A DNA stretch of 64,000 nucleotides from assembly GCA_047602305.1 (NCBI GenBank), contig JASGHO010000001.1:1116001-1180000 (forward strand). Reading direction: 5' to 3'. A program made the position numbers and the translations under genes. This document shows, in pieces, positions 8,505-16,062 of the stretch. This DNA is from Ancrocorticia sp047602305. GTDB lineage: Bacteria; Actinomycetota; Actinomycetes; Actinomycetales; Actinomycetaceae. The notes below the pieces were generated by a model, which saw only the letters and a list, made by a program, of their open reading frames with translations, was not told the origin of the DNA and made no database searches. The first letter of the stretch is position 1, and each line of letters opens with the position of its first letter.

Positions 8505-9092
8505 TTAGTCTTGTGGGCCTTCCACGTCCTCAGACCCACCCTCAACGTTGTTGAGGAGGGACTCAAGGTAGCTCTTGAGGCGGGTACGGTAATCGCGCTC
8601 GAAGTCACGCAGCTCGGAGACCTTGCGTTCCAAGAGGCCACGCTCCTGCTCCAACTGGGTGAGGGTGCGATTGTACTCATCCTGAGCTTCGCTCACGATC
8701 TCTTCACTACGCGCGGTGGCCTCAGCGATGATCTGCTCGCCCTTGGCGGTGCCTTCGCTCACGTACTTGTCGTGTAGTTCTTGTGCGAGGGCCAGCATGC
8801 CTGCGGCAGTCTCAGCCGGTGAGCCGCCCTGCGGAACCAGCGGCGAGGTGGCAACGGGAGAATCAGGTGAGGGCGCCTCGACGGCCTCGCCGGAGCCTTC
8901 CAGTTCGGTGACGCGAGCCTGCACAACCTTCACCTGGTTCTCAAGCTCGGCCTTATCCTTGGTGAGCTGGGCAATGGTCTCGGCGACTTCGTCGAGGAAG
9001 AAATCGACCTCGTCCTGGTCGTACCCCTCTTTGACGGAGTTGGGCGCCTTGAAGCGCATATTGACGACGTCATGTTCCGTGAGCAGCGCCAT
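8505..9092 (-). CDS. divIVA: DivIVA / Wag31 polar growth and division protein
   Basis: A 195-residue coiled-coil scaffold that marks negatively curved membrane and directs polar or septal wall synthesis in actinobacteria. The N-terminal lipid-binding domain is clear (LLTEHDVVNMRFKAP, then YDQDEVDFFLDEV). A first coiled coil runs to about residue 68, a Ser/Pro linker spans about 69-95, and a second coiled coil follows to the end. AGAGGTGA precedes the ATG. It ends the ftsZ-pgeF-sepF-yggT-divIVA series but is followed by a strong hairpin. Confidence 0.95.
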   Translation of the reverse strand: MALLTEHDVVNMRFKAPNSVKEGYDQDEVDFFLDEVAETIAQLTKDKAELENQVKVVQARVTELEGSGEAVEAPSPDSPVATSPLVPQGGSPAETAAGMLALAQELHDKYVSEGTAKGEQIIAEATARSEEIVSEAQDEYNRTLTQLEQERGLLERKVSELRDFERDYRTRLKSYLESLLNNVEGGSEDVEGPQD

Positions 9093-9153
9093 GAGTATTC
9101 ACCTCTACGTTCTGGTCCAGTGGACAATGGTGACCCGCGAGTCACCTACGAGA

Positions 9154-9170
9154 GTACCCGAAATGGGTAC
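9154..9170. other. Small inverted repeat between yggT and divIVA
   Basis: GTACCC-GAAAT-GGGTAC forms a 6-bp stem in the 110-bp gap. A second small hairpin, GTGAC-CCGCGA-GTCAC, is at about 9130-9145. Either could be a weak terminator for yggT or part of the divIVA leader. Confidence 0.35.
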
Positions 9171-9202
9171 CGTTATTGGTCAGGAATGAGTGCGTCCCAG
9201 AT

Positions 9203-9496
9203 CTAGAGCTGGGCAAGCTGCAGCAGGATCCGCTGGAGCATCTGTATTCCGATGAAGAGCACGAGAAAACCGAGGTCAAGCTGGATTCCGCCGAAGCGCA
9301 GTGGAGGGATGACCCGCCCGAGCAGGTGCAGCGGAGGATCCGTGAGTTTGAACACCCAGTTGGCAAGAATGAGCATGATACCGGTGGGATGCCAGTCGCG
9401 TGCAACGCTGATGACGAGATCGAGGATGACCCGTGCGACCAACACCAACGTGTACAGCCCACAGATTAGGGCAAGAAGCAGAAAAATTGAGGCCAT
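9203..9496 (-). CDS. YggT family membrane protein
   Basis: A small integral membrane protein (about 97 residues) with two hydrophobic segments: ASIFLLLALICGLYTLVLVA at the N-terminus and GFLVLFIGIQMLQRILL near the C-terminus. Between them lies the RVIPPLRFGGIQLDLG motif typical of YggT. ATG 9494-9496 is one nt after the sepF stop and is preferred over an in-frame TTG at 9511. The family sits between sepF and divIVA in most actinobacteria and is implicated in division or envelope organisation; its biochemical role is not established. Confidence 0.88.
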   Translation of the reverse strand: MASIFLLLALICGLYTLVLVARVILDLVISVARDWHPTGIMLILANWVFKLTDPPLHLLGRVIPPLRFGGIQLDLGFLVLFIGIQMLQRILLQLAQL

Positions 9497-9497
9497 G

Positions 9498-9941
9498 TTA
9501 GAACTTGTCAATCTCCTGTGCGTTGGCGGCTTCCACGCTGACCTTTTGTGGGGTCAGGAGGAATACATCGTTGGAGATCTTGTTGAGCTTTCCGTGTAGG
9601 CCATAGCAAACGCCCGCGGCAAAGTCGAGGATGCGCCTGCGGTCAGTGTTGCCTGCGGCGCTCAAGTTGAGGATCACCGGGATTCCATTGCGGTACGGAT
9701 CGGCGAACTCGGTGCCGTTGTCGATTGACTTGGGCCACACGGTGATGATTCTTGCGATATCGGGCATGGGCGCGACCGAGCGGATCGGCGTCACTTCAGT
9801 GGCGACGTCGTCGTACTGCTCGTCTTCCACGTATTCCTCTTCTTCGACGTACTCGTCCTCAAAGTACTCGTTCTCGTACCCATCGTCCGAGACCGATGCC
9901 TTGTTGATCAACCGGTGAAACGCATTCTTCGCCATACTCAC
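9498..9941 (-). CDS. sepF: Cell division protein SepF
   Basis: Membrane-anchoring partner of FtsZ, essential in actinobacteria that lack FtsA. It has a short amphipathic N-terminal helix (NAFHRLINKA), a very acidic linker rich in Glu, Asp and Tyr (residues about 19-46), and the globular SepF core (IITVWPKSIDNG, then GIPVILNLSAAG...RRRILDFAAG). GTG 9941 and ATG 9935 are both possible starts. The stop is separated from yggT by 1 nt, so the pair is coupled. Confidence 0.94.
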   Translation of the reverse strand: MSMAKNAFHRLINKASVSDDGYENEYFEDEYVEEEEYVEDEQYDDVATEVTPIRSVAPMPDIARIITVWPKSIDNGTEFADPYRNGIPVILNLSAAGNTDRRRILDFAAGVCYGLHGKLNKISNDVFLLTPQKVSVEAANAQEIDKF

Positions 9942-9975
9942 AAGGTAAGTGACAAGCCGCCTACCTGCGGCGAAG

Positions 9976-10755
9976 TTACGCTGGTGTGTCGCTCAATAGC
10001 TGCACCACTCCCACGAATCTCCCAGCTGAGAGGCCTGCCTGCGTGCTTCTCCTGTGAGAATATAGACTCTCGTTTTCGTAGGTGCAGCGCCCGTCGAGGA
10101 CTACGTCACTCACCCCGCAGCTACGCAGTTGCTCGGTCAGTCCCGCCGGGATGTCAATTGCTGGAGTGCCCCAGCGTGTTTGCGATACCGACGACGACGC
10201 CACCGCCCGCGCCTCTTCCCGCATCGCTTCCGGTACCTCGTAACAGCGCCCGCAAATGGAGGGGCCAACGATGGCCGTCAGGGCGCCCGCGTCTTCGTCG
10301 AAGGCGGCGATGGTTGCGGCGGCGATGTTCTTCATGAAGCCCGCACGTCCGACGTGCACGGCTGCCGCCCGCAGAGTACGGGAGCTGAGCAGGAGCAGCG
10401 GCACGCAGTCGGCCACCATAACGCAGGCCGCTTGCGGTAGCACTGCGGCTCCGGCAACACTTTCCGCACCCGAAAGATCTATCACCAGCGCGTCCGTGGC
10501 CGGCGCCGTTTCCCCGCCTACCGCCACAGCGACCGTATCCGAATGCACCTGGTCCATCCACGCGGGTTCACACCCCAAGTAGGTGGCGAGACGGCGGCGA
10601 TTTTCGACGACGGCGAACTCGTCGTCACCTACATGAGTGCCCAAGTTGAGCCCGGCCCACCCACTCTGAGAGATCCCTCCGGCAACGGTGGTGAATCCGC
10701 CGCGAATCACGCCGCCGGGAACCCGACGTTGAATTGTCCAATCGATGAGTTCCAC
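9976..10755 (-). CDS. pgeF: Multicopper-oxidase-fold (YlmD/YfiH, DUF152) protein, peptidoglycan editing factor
   Basis: Family of copper or zinc polyphenol-oxidase-fold proteins. E. coli members prevent misincorporation into muropeptides, and others act on purine nucleosides. Motifs are NLGTHVGDD, DQVHSDTV, ADCVPLLLL, VHVGRAGF and GPSICGRCYEV, which supply the His/Cys metal ligands. I choose GTG at 10753-10755, with AGAAAG 6 nt upstream. An upstream ATG at 10789-10791 would put the start codon inside a GC-rich hairpin. The gene sits between ftsZ and sepF, the usual actinobacterial position. Confidence 0.85.
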   Translation of the reverse strand: MELIDWTIQRRVPGGVIRGGFTTVAGGISQSGWAGLNLGTHVGDDEFAVVENRRRLATYLGCEPAWMDQVHSDTVAVAVGGETAPATDALVIDLSGAESVAGAAVLPQAACVMVADCVPLLLLSSRTLRAAAVHVGRAGFMKNIAAATIAAFDEDAGALTAIVGPSICGRCYEVPEAMREEARAVASSSVSQTRWGTPAIDIPAGLTEQLRSCGVSDVVLDGRCTYENESLYSHRRSTQAGLSAGRFVGVVQLLSDTPA

Positions 10756-10781
10756 GTTTTGCTTTCTTGATAGACCGATGA

Positions 10782-10801
10782 CCCGCGCCATGAGGCGCGG
10801 G
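10782..10801 (-). terminator. GC-rich hairpin after ftsZ
   Basis: CCCGCGCC-ATGA-GGCGCGGG, an 8-bp perfect GC stem with a 4-nt loop, lies 83 bp beyond the ftsZ stop and 26 bp before the pgeF start. No T run follows, so partial attenuation is as likely as full termination. Confidence 0.5.
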
Positions 10802-10884
10802 CCATCCGAAGTCAGACACCCGAGGATGCCTCCTCGGCACTCGCGTGCCGAAGCTCATTGGACGTTGAGATCAAGTGATCCGTC

Positions 10885-12069
10885 TTAGTCGTCGAAGAGG
10901 AACGAAGGGATATCCAGTTCCTGTGCGCGACGCGGAGCGGGCTCATCGTAAACCGGGGGAACCTGGGGTGCCTGAGGAGCCTGACGCACCTGCGGGGCCT
11001 GTGCGACGGGACGGCTGGGTGTTGCCACCGGCGGGGCCTCGTACTTGGGCTCGGCGGGCTTGACCGGCTCCACAATGCGCTCCGGAGGGCGCTGTGCAGA
11101 GGGGGATTCCTTGAGCAGGACATCTTCCGACTCGTCGAAGCCAGCAGCGATGACGGTGACGCGCACCTCGTCGCCGAGAGCTTCGTCGATGATGGTGCCC
11201 ACGATGATGTTCGCGTTGGGATCCACCGACTCCTTGACGAGTCGGGCCGCAGCGGACATTTCCTTGAGGGAGAAGTCCGCACCGGACTGGAACGAGAGCA
11301 GCACGCCGTGGGCGCCGTCGATGCTGGCCTCCAGCAACGGCGAAGAAATGGCGTTTTCGGTGGCGCGCATGGCGCGATCGTCGCCACTAGCGGCACCGAT
11401 GCCCATGAGGGCGGTGCCAGCGTTCTGCATGATGGCCTTGACGTCCGCAAAGTCGAGGTTCACAAGGCCGGGGATGGTGATGAGATCGGAAATTCCCTTG
11501 ACGCCCGAACGCAGCACGTTATCGGCCAAGTGGAAAGCTTCGATGATGGAGAGGTTGTCCTCGGAGATCTCCAGCAGGCGATCGTTCGGGATAACAATGA
11601 GGGTGTCAACGGCCTTGCGCAGTGCATCAATGCCGTGGATGGCGTTGTTGGCGCGCTGGAGGCCCTCCCACTCGAACGGGCGGGTCACAACACCGATGGT
11701 GAGTGCGCCAAGTTCGCGAGCGATCGACGCAACGATGGGAGCGGCACCCGTTCCGGTGCCGCCGCCTTCACCTGCGGTCACGAAGACCATGTCGGCACCC
11801 TCAAGGGTTGCACGAATGACCTCAATGTTCTCCTCGGCAGCGCGCTTACCCACGGCGGGGTCCGCACCGGCGCCGAGGCCGCGGGAGACGTCGCGCCCGA
11901 TATCGAGCTTGGTCTCAGCTTCGGACTTCACGAGCTGCTGGCCGTCGGTGTTGACAGCGATAAATTCGACACCTGCGAGTCCGTCTTGGATCATGCGATC
12001 GACGGCGTTGACGCCACCACCGCCCACTCCAATGACCTTGATATTCGCAGCGTTGTTCAGTGCAGGCAT
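10885..12069 (-). CDS. ftsZ: Cell division GTPase FtsZ
   Basis: Tubulin-like GTPase that polymerises into the Z ring. The 394 residues include the tubulin signature GGGTGTG (102-108), the T7-loop region with NLDFADVKAIM, a low-complexity Pro/Ala/Gln linker (about 318-380) and the conserved C-terminal peptide ELDIPSFLFDD that binds SepF and FtsW-type partners. GAAAGGAAGAGG precedes the ATG. A 167-bp gap separates it from ftsQ and carries a small leader hairpin, so ftsZ probably has its own promoter. Confidence 0.98.
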   Translation of the reverse strand: MPALNNAANIKVIGVGGGGVNAVDRMIQDGLAGVEFIAVNTDGQQLVKSEAETKLDIGRDVSRGLGAGADPAVGKRAAEENIEVIRATLEGADMVFVTAGEGGGTGTGAAPIVASIARELGALTIGVVTRPFEWEGLQRANNAIHGIDALRKAVDTLIVIPNDRLLEISEDNLSIIEAFHLADNVLRSGVKGISDLITIPGLVNLDFADVKAIMQNAGTALMGIGAASGDDRAMRATENAISSPLLEASIDGAHGVLLSFQSGADFSLKEMSAAARLVKESVDPNANIIVGTIIDEALGDEVRVTVIAAGFDESEDVLLKESPSAQRPPERIVEPVKPAEPKYEAPPVATPSRPVAQAPQVRQAPQAPQVPPVYDEPAPRRAQELDIPSFLFDD

Positions 12070-12086
12070 AGCCTCTTCCTTTCAGA

Positions 12087-12105
12087 CCTCAAGAAGTACT
12101 TGAGG
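12087..12105 (-). promoter_or_regulatory. Leader hairpin upstream of ftsZ
   Basis: CCTCAAG-AAGTA-CTTGAGG is a perfect 7-bp stem 18 nt before the ftsZ start codon and overlapping the region next to the ribosome binding site. It could tune translation or be an operator. Confidence 0.45.
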
Positions 12106-12236
12106 TTTACGCATCTGACTTCGCGCACAAGGTAGAGGTATGCGGCGCCAGGGTCAATAACCTGGTCGGTGTGTCGCACAATTCCTCTCCTTGAACTTCT
12201 TCACTTTTCTTCACAGCTTCGGCAAGCATCGCCATT

Positions 12237-13574
12237 TCAGCTGGTCACAGGGGCGCTGGGCGCGGAGACATCGTAGCGCGACGCCTCCTGCTTCAAAATG
12301 ATTTCCAACACCTGCGACTTGAACTCGTTGTTTCCTGATGTGCCCCACGCCACGGTTGCTCCATCGGAGAGTTTCAGCGTGATCTGTGCCGACTCGCTCA
12401 CCTCTATGCTGGCCACCTTCGCTCGGGTGTGGTCGGGCAGGGCGGCGAGTACATCAATCATTGCTTCGGCGGCATCACCGGCCGCATCTTGACCGGCGGC
12501 CAGGGTGAGCTGCGGCAAGCCTTGCGTTTGCTCGGGGGCTAGATCGAGGATCACGCCCTCCGTGTCGATCGCGTGGCAGGCACCGCCTTCCATCAGGCAC
12601 GCGACGGGTTCGCGCAACGTGACCTCCACGCCAACTCCGCGTGGGAAATGACGGGAGAGATCAACCGACTTGACGATCGAATAGTCGCTGGTGAGACGGC
12701 CGGATACTGACTTTTCTGTGAGGCGAGGCAAGGGCGTGCCAACCAGCGGGAGCAACGATTCGGTGACCTGCTCATTCGTCAGGTAGGGCGAACCACTCAA
12801 ACCTGCCACCTCGATCTTGTCCTGCCGCAGCGCGAACAAGGACGAGAAGAACAGCGCCCACGTCGCGAAGCTTCCCAGCGCCACGGTGAGCACAACGATG
12901 ACAATCCGCTTGAGGATCAGTCGCCGCCGTTCCGCCAGCTTCTCACGGCGACGAGCCGAGAGTTGCACGACGGGTTGCACCGGGTCGTCGTCGAGAAGAA
13001 AGTCCTCCGTGCCGCCAAGCTCAGCCGCGCTTACCTCGCCGCTACCCCATGGCTGTGACCTCTCCGGGTGCGAGGAGGACTCCACCCGGGATTCCGAGAC
13101 CGCAAGCGAGCCCCGTTCTCCCGCACCCGCAGCCGCAGCTCGCTTTGCTAACCCAGCGATTCGTCGGCGCTTACGAGGCTTTGCCGACGACGCCCCGGCG
13201 CTCGCCATCTCTTCCGACTCGGCGGGGCCTCCAGCACAGTCCCCGGCTGAATACTCGTCAGAACCTCCGGTCGAGCCTCCTATCGCTCCCCCAGCGAGAC
13301 CTTCACCCAAACCTCTAGCAGCCCCTCCGTCCACCGCTCGGATCTCAGGCGAAGCGTCCCGTCCTTGTCTAGCACCGCTGCGCCCCAACTCATTCCCCAC
13401 GCCATACACGCGCGAGATCTCTTGCGCTTCCTCGGGGCTCAGCGCGGCGGTCGGGACGCCGTCCTGGCGGAGCTGGGCAACCAACTCCAGTTTGGTAGTC
13501 CTCGGCTCGGGTACCTCAGGGACAGTCTGCGCGGCGAGACTGCGCGGCTTACCAATCCTCTTGGGAGGTTTCAT
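12237..13574 (-). CDS. ftsQ: Cell division protein FtsQ/DivIB with long cytoplasmic tail
   Basis: A 445-residue bitopic divisome protein. One membrane helix lies at about 221-243. The POTRA domain follows (KIEVAGLSGSPYLTNEQV) and then the FtsQ beta domain (SIVKSVDLSRHFPRGVGVEV, REPVACL). The cytoplasmic N-terminus of about 215 residues is longer than usual and low in complexity, with a basic cluster AKPRKRRR near residue 131. ATG 13572-13574 overlaps the murC stop by 4 nt. Confidence 0.92.
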   Translation of the reverse strand: MKPPKRIGKPRSLAAQTVPEVPEPRTTKLELVAQLRQDGVPTAALSPEEAQEISRVYGVGNELGRSGARQGRDASPEIRAVDGGAARGLGEGLAGGAIGGSTGGSDEYSAGDCAGGPAESEEMASAGASSAKPRKRRRIAGLAKRAAAAGAGERGSLAVSESRVESSSHPERSQPWGSGEVSAAELGGTEDFLLDDDPVQPVVQLSARRREKLAERRRLILKRIVIVVLTVALGSFATWALFFSSLFALRQDKIEVAGLSGSPYLTNEQVTESLLPLVGTPLPRLTEKSVSGRLTSDYSIVKSVDLSRHFPRGVGVEVTLREPVACLMEGGACHAIDTEGVILDLAPEQTQGLPQLTLAAGQDAAGDAAEAMIDVLAALPDHTRAKVASIEVSESAQITLKLSDGATVAWGTSGNNEFKSQVLEIILKQEASRYDVSAPSAPVTS

Positions 13575-14938
13575 CGATTCGCGACACGCTCCAAGATTCG
13601 AGGCGCTAGTTCGGTGACGTCTCCGGCGCCAACGGTGAGGACGAGGTCGCCTTCGCGTGCCTGGTCAGCGACCCAGTCTGCGGCAGCGAACCTGTCAGCG
13701 ATAAACACTCCCGCAGCCATCTGGTCGGTGATGAGGTTGCCCTCAACGCCCTCCATCGGGTCTTCGCGTGCTGCATATACTCCGGCGACGACGGCGACAT
13801 CCGCCAGCTCCAGCGCCCGCGCGAACTCGGTGGCGAAGTTGCGTGTGCGCGAGTACAGGTGGGGCTGGAAGAGGACGACAATGCGCCCCTCCCCCACACG
13901 TTCGCGGGCGCCGCGCAGGGTTGCGGCAACCTCGGTGGGGTGGTGCGCGTAGTCGTCGACCACGGTGATGCCAGCCACCACACCCTTGGTCTCAAAACGC
14001 CGGCCGGTGCCCACGAAGGCTCCGAGGGCGTCGGCCATCGCTGCCGGTTCCTGGCCCAGTTCCACTCCGGCTGCCCACGCGGCGGCCGCGTTGAGGAGAT
14101 TGTGCCCTCCCACCACGTTCAAGGTGACGGGATAGCTGCCGGAAGCGTCGCTGAATGTTCCCCGCGCACAGCCCGACACATGTGATTCGTCGCCAATGCG
14201 CACGTGGCGCTCGGCTCCCGCCAGCGCCTCCCCGCGCCCGTAGGAGACAACCCGGACACCCTCGGACAGGGCCGTGCTGCCGAGCCGCGCGGCGCCGTCG
14301 TCGTCAGAACAGACGACGAGCAGCCCGCCGGGGACGATGCGGCGCGAGAACTTCACGAAGGCCTCTTCGAAAGCCTCGCGGGTGCCATAGTGGTCGAGGT
14401 GGTCCGGTTCCACATTCGTCACGATGGCGATGCGGGGCGTGTAATTGAGGAAGGAGGCGTCCGATTCGTCGGCCTCGGCTACCAGAGCCGGACCCTCGCC
14501 CATGTGCGCACCGGTGCCAATGCCGCTGATGGTGCCGCCAATCGCCCACGAGGGGTCGGCTCCCAGCGCGCGCAGTGCCACGGCGAGCATGCCCGACGTG
14601 GAGGTCTTGCCGTGGGCGCCGGCAACCGCAACGAAGTCACGTCCCTCGGAGGCCAACGCCAGCGCCTGCGAGCGGTGGATCACCTGCTGGCCGCGTTCGC
14701 GGGCCACGGCCAACTCCGGATTCGTCTCGCGGATCGCCGACGATACGACGACGACGGCGCCGCGCGGCACATTAGCCGCGTCGTGGCCTACGTAGACCGT
14801 GGCGCCCAGCTCGATGAGATGGGCGGTGGCAGCCGACGCCTTGGCATCCGAGCCGGAGACTTCCGCGCCGCAGGCCATGAGGAGTTCGGCCACGACGGAC
14901 ATTCCGGCGCCGCCGATTCCAATGAGGTGGTAGTTCAC
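13571..14938 (-). CDS. murC: UDP-N-acetylmuramate--L-alanine ligase
   Basis: Adds L-Ala to UDP-MurNAc, the first Mur-ligase step. The 455-residue protein starts with YHLIGIGGAGMS (UDP-binding), has the ATP loop GAHGKTSTSG, the Mur signature EADESDASF, and YAHHPTEV in the C-terminal domain. The start is the GTG at 14936-14938, which overlaps the murG stop as GTGA; the frame stays open further upstream but only inside murG. Confidence 0.96.
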   Translation of the reverse strand: MNYHLIGIGGAGMSVVAELLMACGAEVSGSDAKASAATAHLIELGATVYVGHDAANVPRGAVVVVSSAIRETNPELAVARERGQQVIHRSQALALASEGRDFVAVAGAHGKTSTSGMLAVALRALGADPSWAIGGTISGIGTGAHMGEGPALVAEADESDASFLNYTPRIAIVTNVEPDHLDHYGTREAFEEAFVKFSRRIVPGGLLVVCSDDDGAARLGSTALSEGVRVVSYGRGEALAGAERHVRIGDESHVSGCARGTFSDASGSYPVTLNVVGGHNLLNAAAAWAAGVELGQEPAAMADALGAFVGTGRRFETKGVVAGITVVDDYAHHPTEVAATLRGARERVGEGRIVVLFQPHLYSRTRNFATEFARALELADVAVVAGVYAAREDPMEGVEGNLITDQMAAGVFIADRFAAADWVADQAREGDLVLTVGAGDVTELAPRILERVANR

Positions 14939-16062
14939 TTGGTTTTCCTCCCCTGCAACGAGATGGCCTGAAGAACGAGTTTCGCGAGCCGGTCGGCGGC
15001 GTCGACGGGGCTGACTCCGCGCGCTGCCTCGCCCATGGTGCTCAAACGCGCCTGGTCGTGTAGCAGCGGGATGACCTCGCGGGCGAACACCTCGAGGGTG
15101 AACTCCTTGTCCCGCACCAGCTTGGCGCCGCCGGCCGCCACCACGTCCGAGGCGTTGAATTCCTGTTCGCCGTTGCCGATGGGAAGCGGCACGAAGAAGC
15201 CCGGCAAACCGAGGGCGCTCAGTTCGGCAACGGTGCCCGCGCCGGAACGGCACAGCACCAGGTCGGCCACGGCGTAGGCGTCCTCCATGGTGGTGAGGTA
15301 GGCCAGCACGTGGTAATTGGGCAGGGATGCGGTGGCAGCAAGCACCGGGGCGTCCTTGTTCTTGCCGGTGAGGTGAAGAACCTGCACGCCCTCCAGCTTG
15401 TCGAGGCTGGCTACCGCAACCTCGTTGAGGCGCTGGGCTCCCAGCGAGCCGCCCGTCACCACGAGCGTGGTCTTGTCCGGGTCCAGCCCGAGCCGGGCGG
15501 CGGCCGCCACGCGCACGCCACGCGCGTCCTTTTCGCGAGCAGCGGCAAGATCAGCGATCGCCGGGCGGAGCGGGAGGCCCACGCACTCGGTGACGCCACG
15601 CGTTGCCTTCAGCTTGGTGGAGGGGAAAGTAAGGCCCACAGCGGCCGCGAAGCGGGCGCCGTAACGGTTGGCCAGGCCAGCCTTGGCATTCTGCTCGTGG
15701 ATCACCACGGGGATGCCGCGCTTCTTGGCAGCCTGGTAGAGCGGCGTGGAGACGAAGCCACCAAAACCCACGGCCACATGTGCGTGCGCTTCATCCAGCA
15801 CTCGGCCCGCCTGGGCGACGGCGGCGCGATAGCGCAGCGGGAAACGCAGCGCGGCCAGATTTGGACGCCGCGGGAACGGCACTTTCTCGATGAGGTCCAG
15901 CGAAACTCCCGCCTCGGGAACCAGCGTGGCTTCCAGACCCTCGCGGGTGCCCACTGCCCGCACGGAAGCACCCTGCTTTACCAGCGCGTCGGCGGTAGCC
16001 AGCAGAGGGTTGACATGACCGGCGCTTCCGCCTCCGGCCAGCACGACGTTCACAGCTGTCAT
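14935..16062 (-). CDS. murG: Undecaprenyl-PP-MurNAc-pentapeptide GlcNAc transferase
   Basis: Converts lipid I to lipid II at the inner membrane face (GT28). The 375 residues carry the N-terminal glycine-rich loop LAGGGSAGHVNP, HEQNAKAGLANR, VTGGSLGAQRLNE and the UDP-GlcNAc-binding SGAGTVAELSALGLP. It overlaps ftsW and murC by 4 nt each. Confidence 0.97.
   Translation of the reverse strand: MTAVNVVLAGGGSAGHVNPLLATADALVKQGASVRAVGTREGLEATLVPEAGVSLDLIEKVPFPRRPNLAALRFPLRYRAAVAQAGRVLDEAHAHVAVGFGGFVSTPLYQAAKKRGIPVVIHEQNAKAGLANRYGARFAAAVGLTFPSTKLKATRGVTECVGLPLRPAIADLAAAREKDARGVRVAAAARLGLDPDKTTLVVTGGSLGAQRLNEVAVASLDKLEGVQVLHLTGKNKDAPVLAATASLPNYHVLAYLTTMEDAYAVADLVLCRSGAGTVAELSALGLPGFFVPLPIGNGEQEFNASDVVAAGGAKLVRDKEFTLEVFAREVIPLLHDQARLSTMGEAARGVSPVDAADRLAKLVLQAISLQGRKTK

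Noticed and set aside
7971..8777. Plus-strand open frames opposite lspA and divIVA
   Set aside because: Artefact of the 54-bp repeat array; lspA on the minus strand has the catalytic Asp pair.
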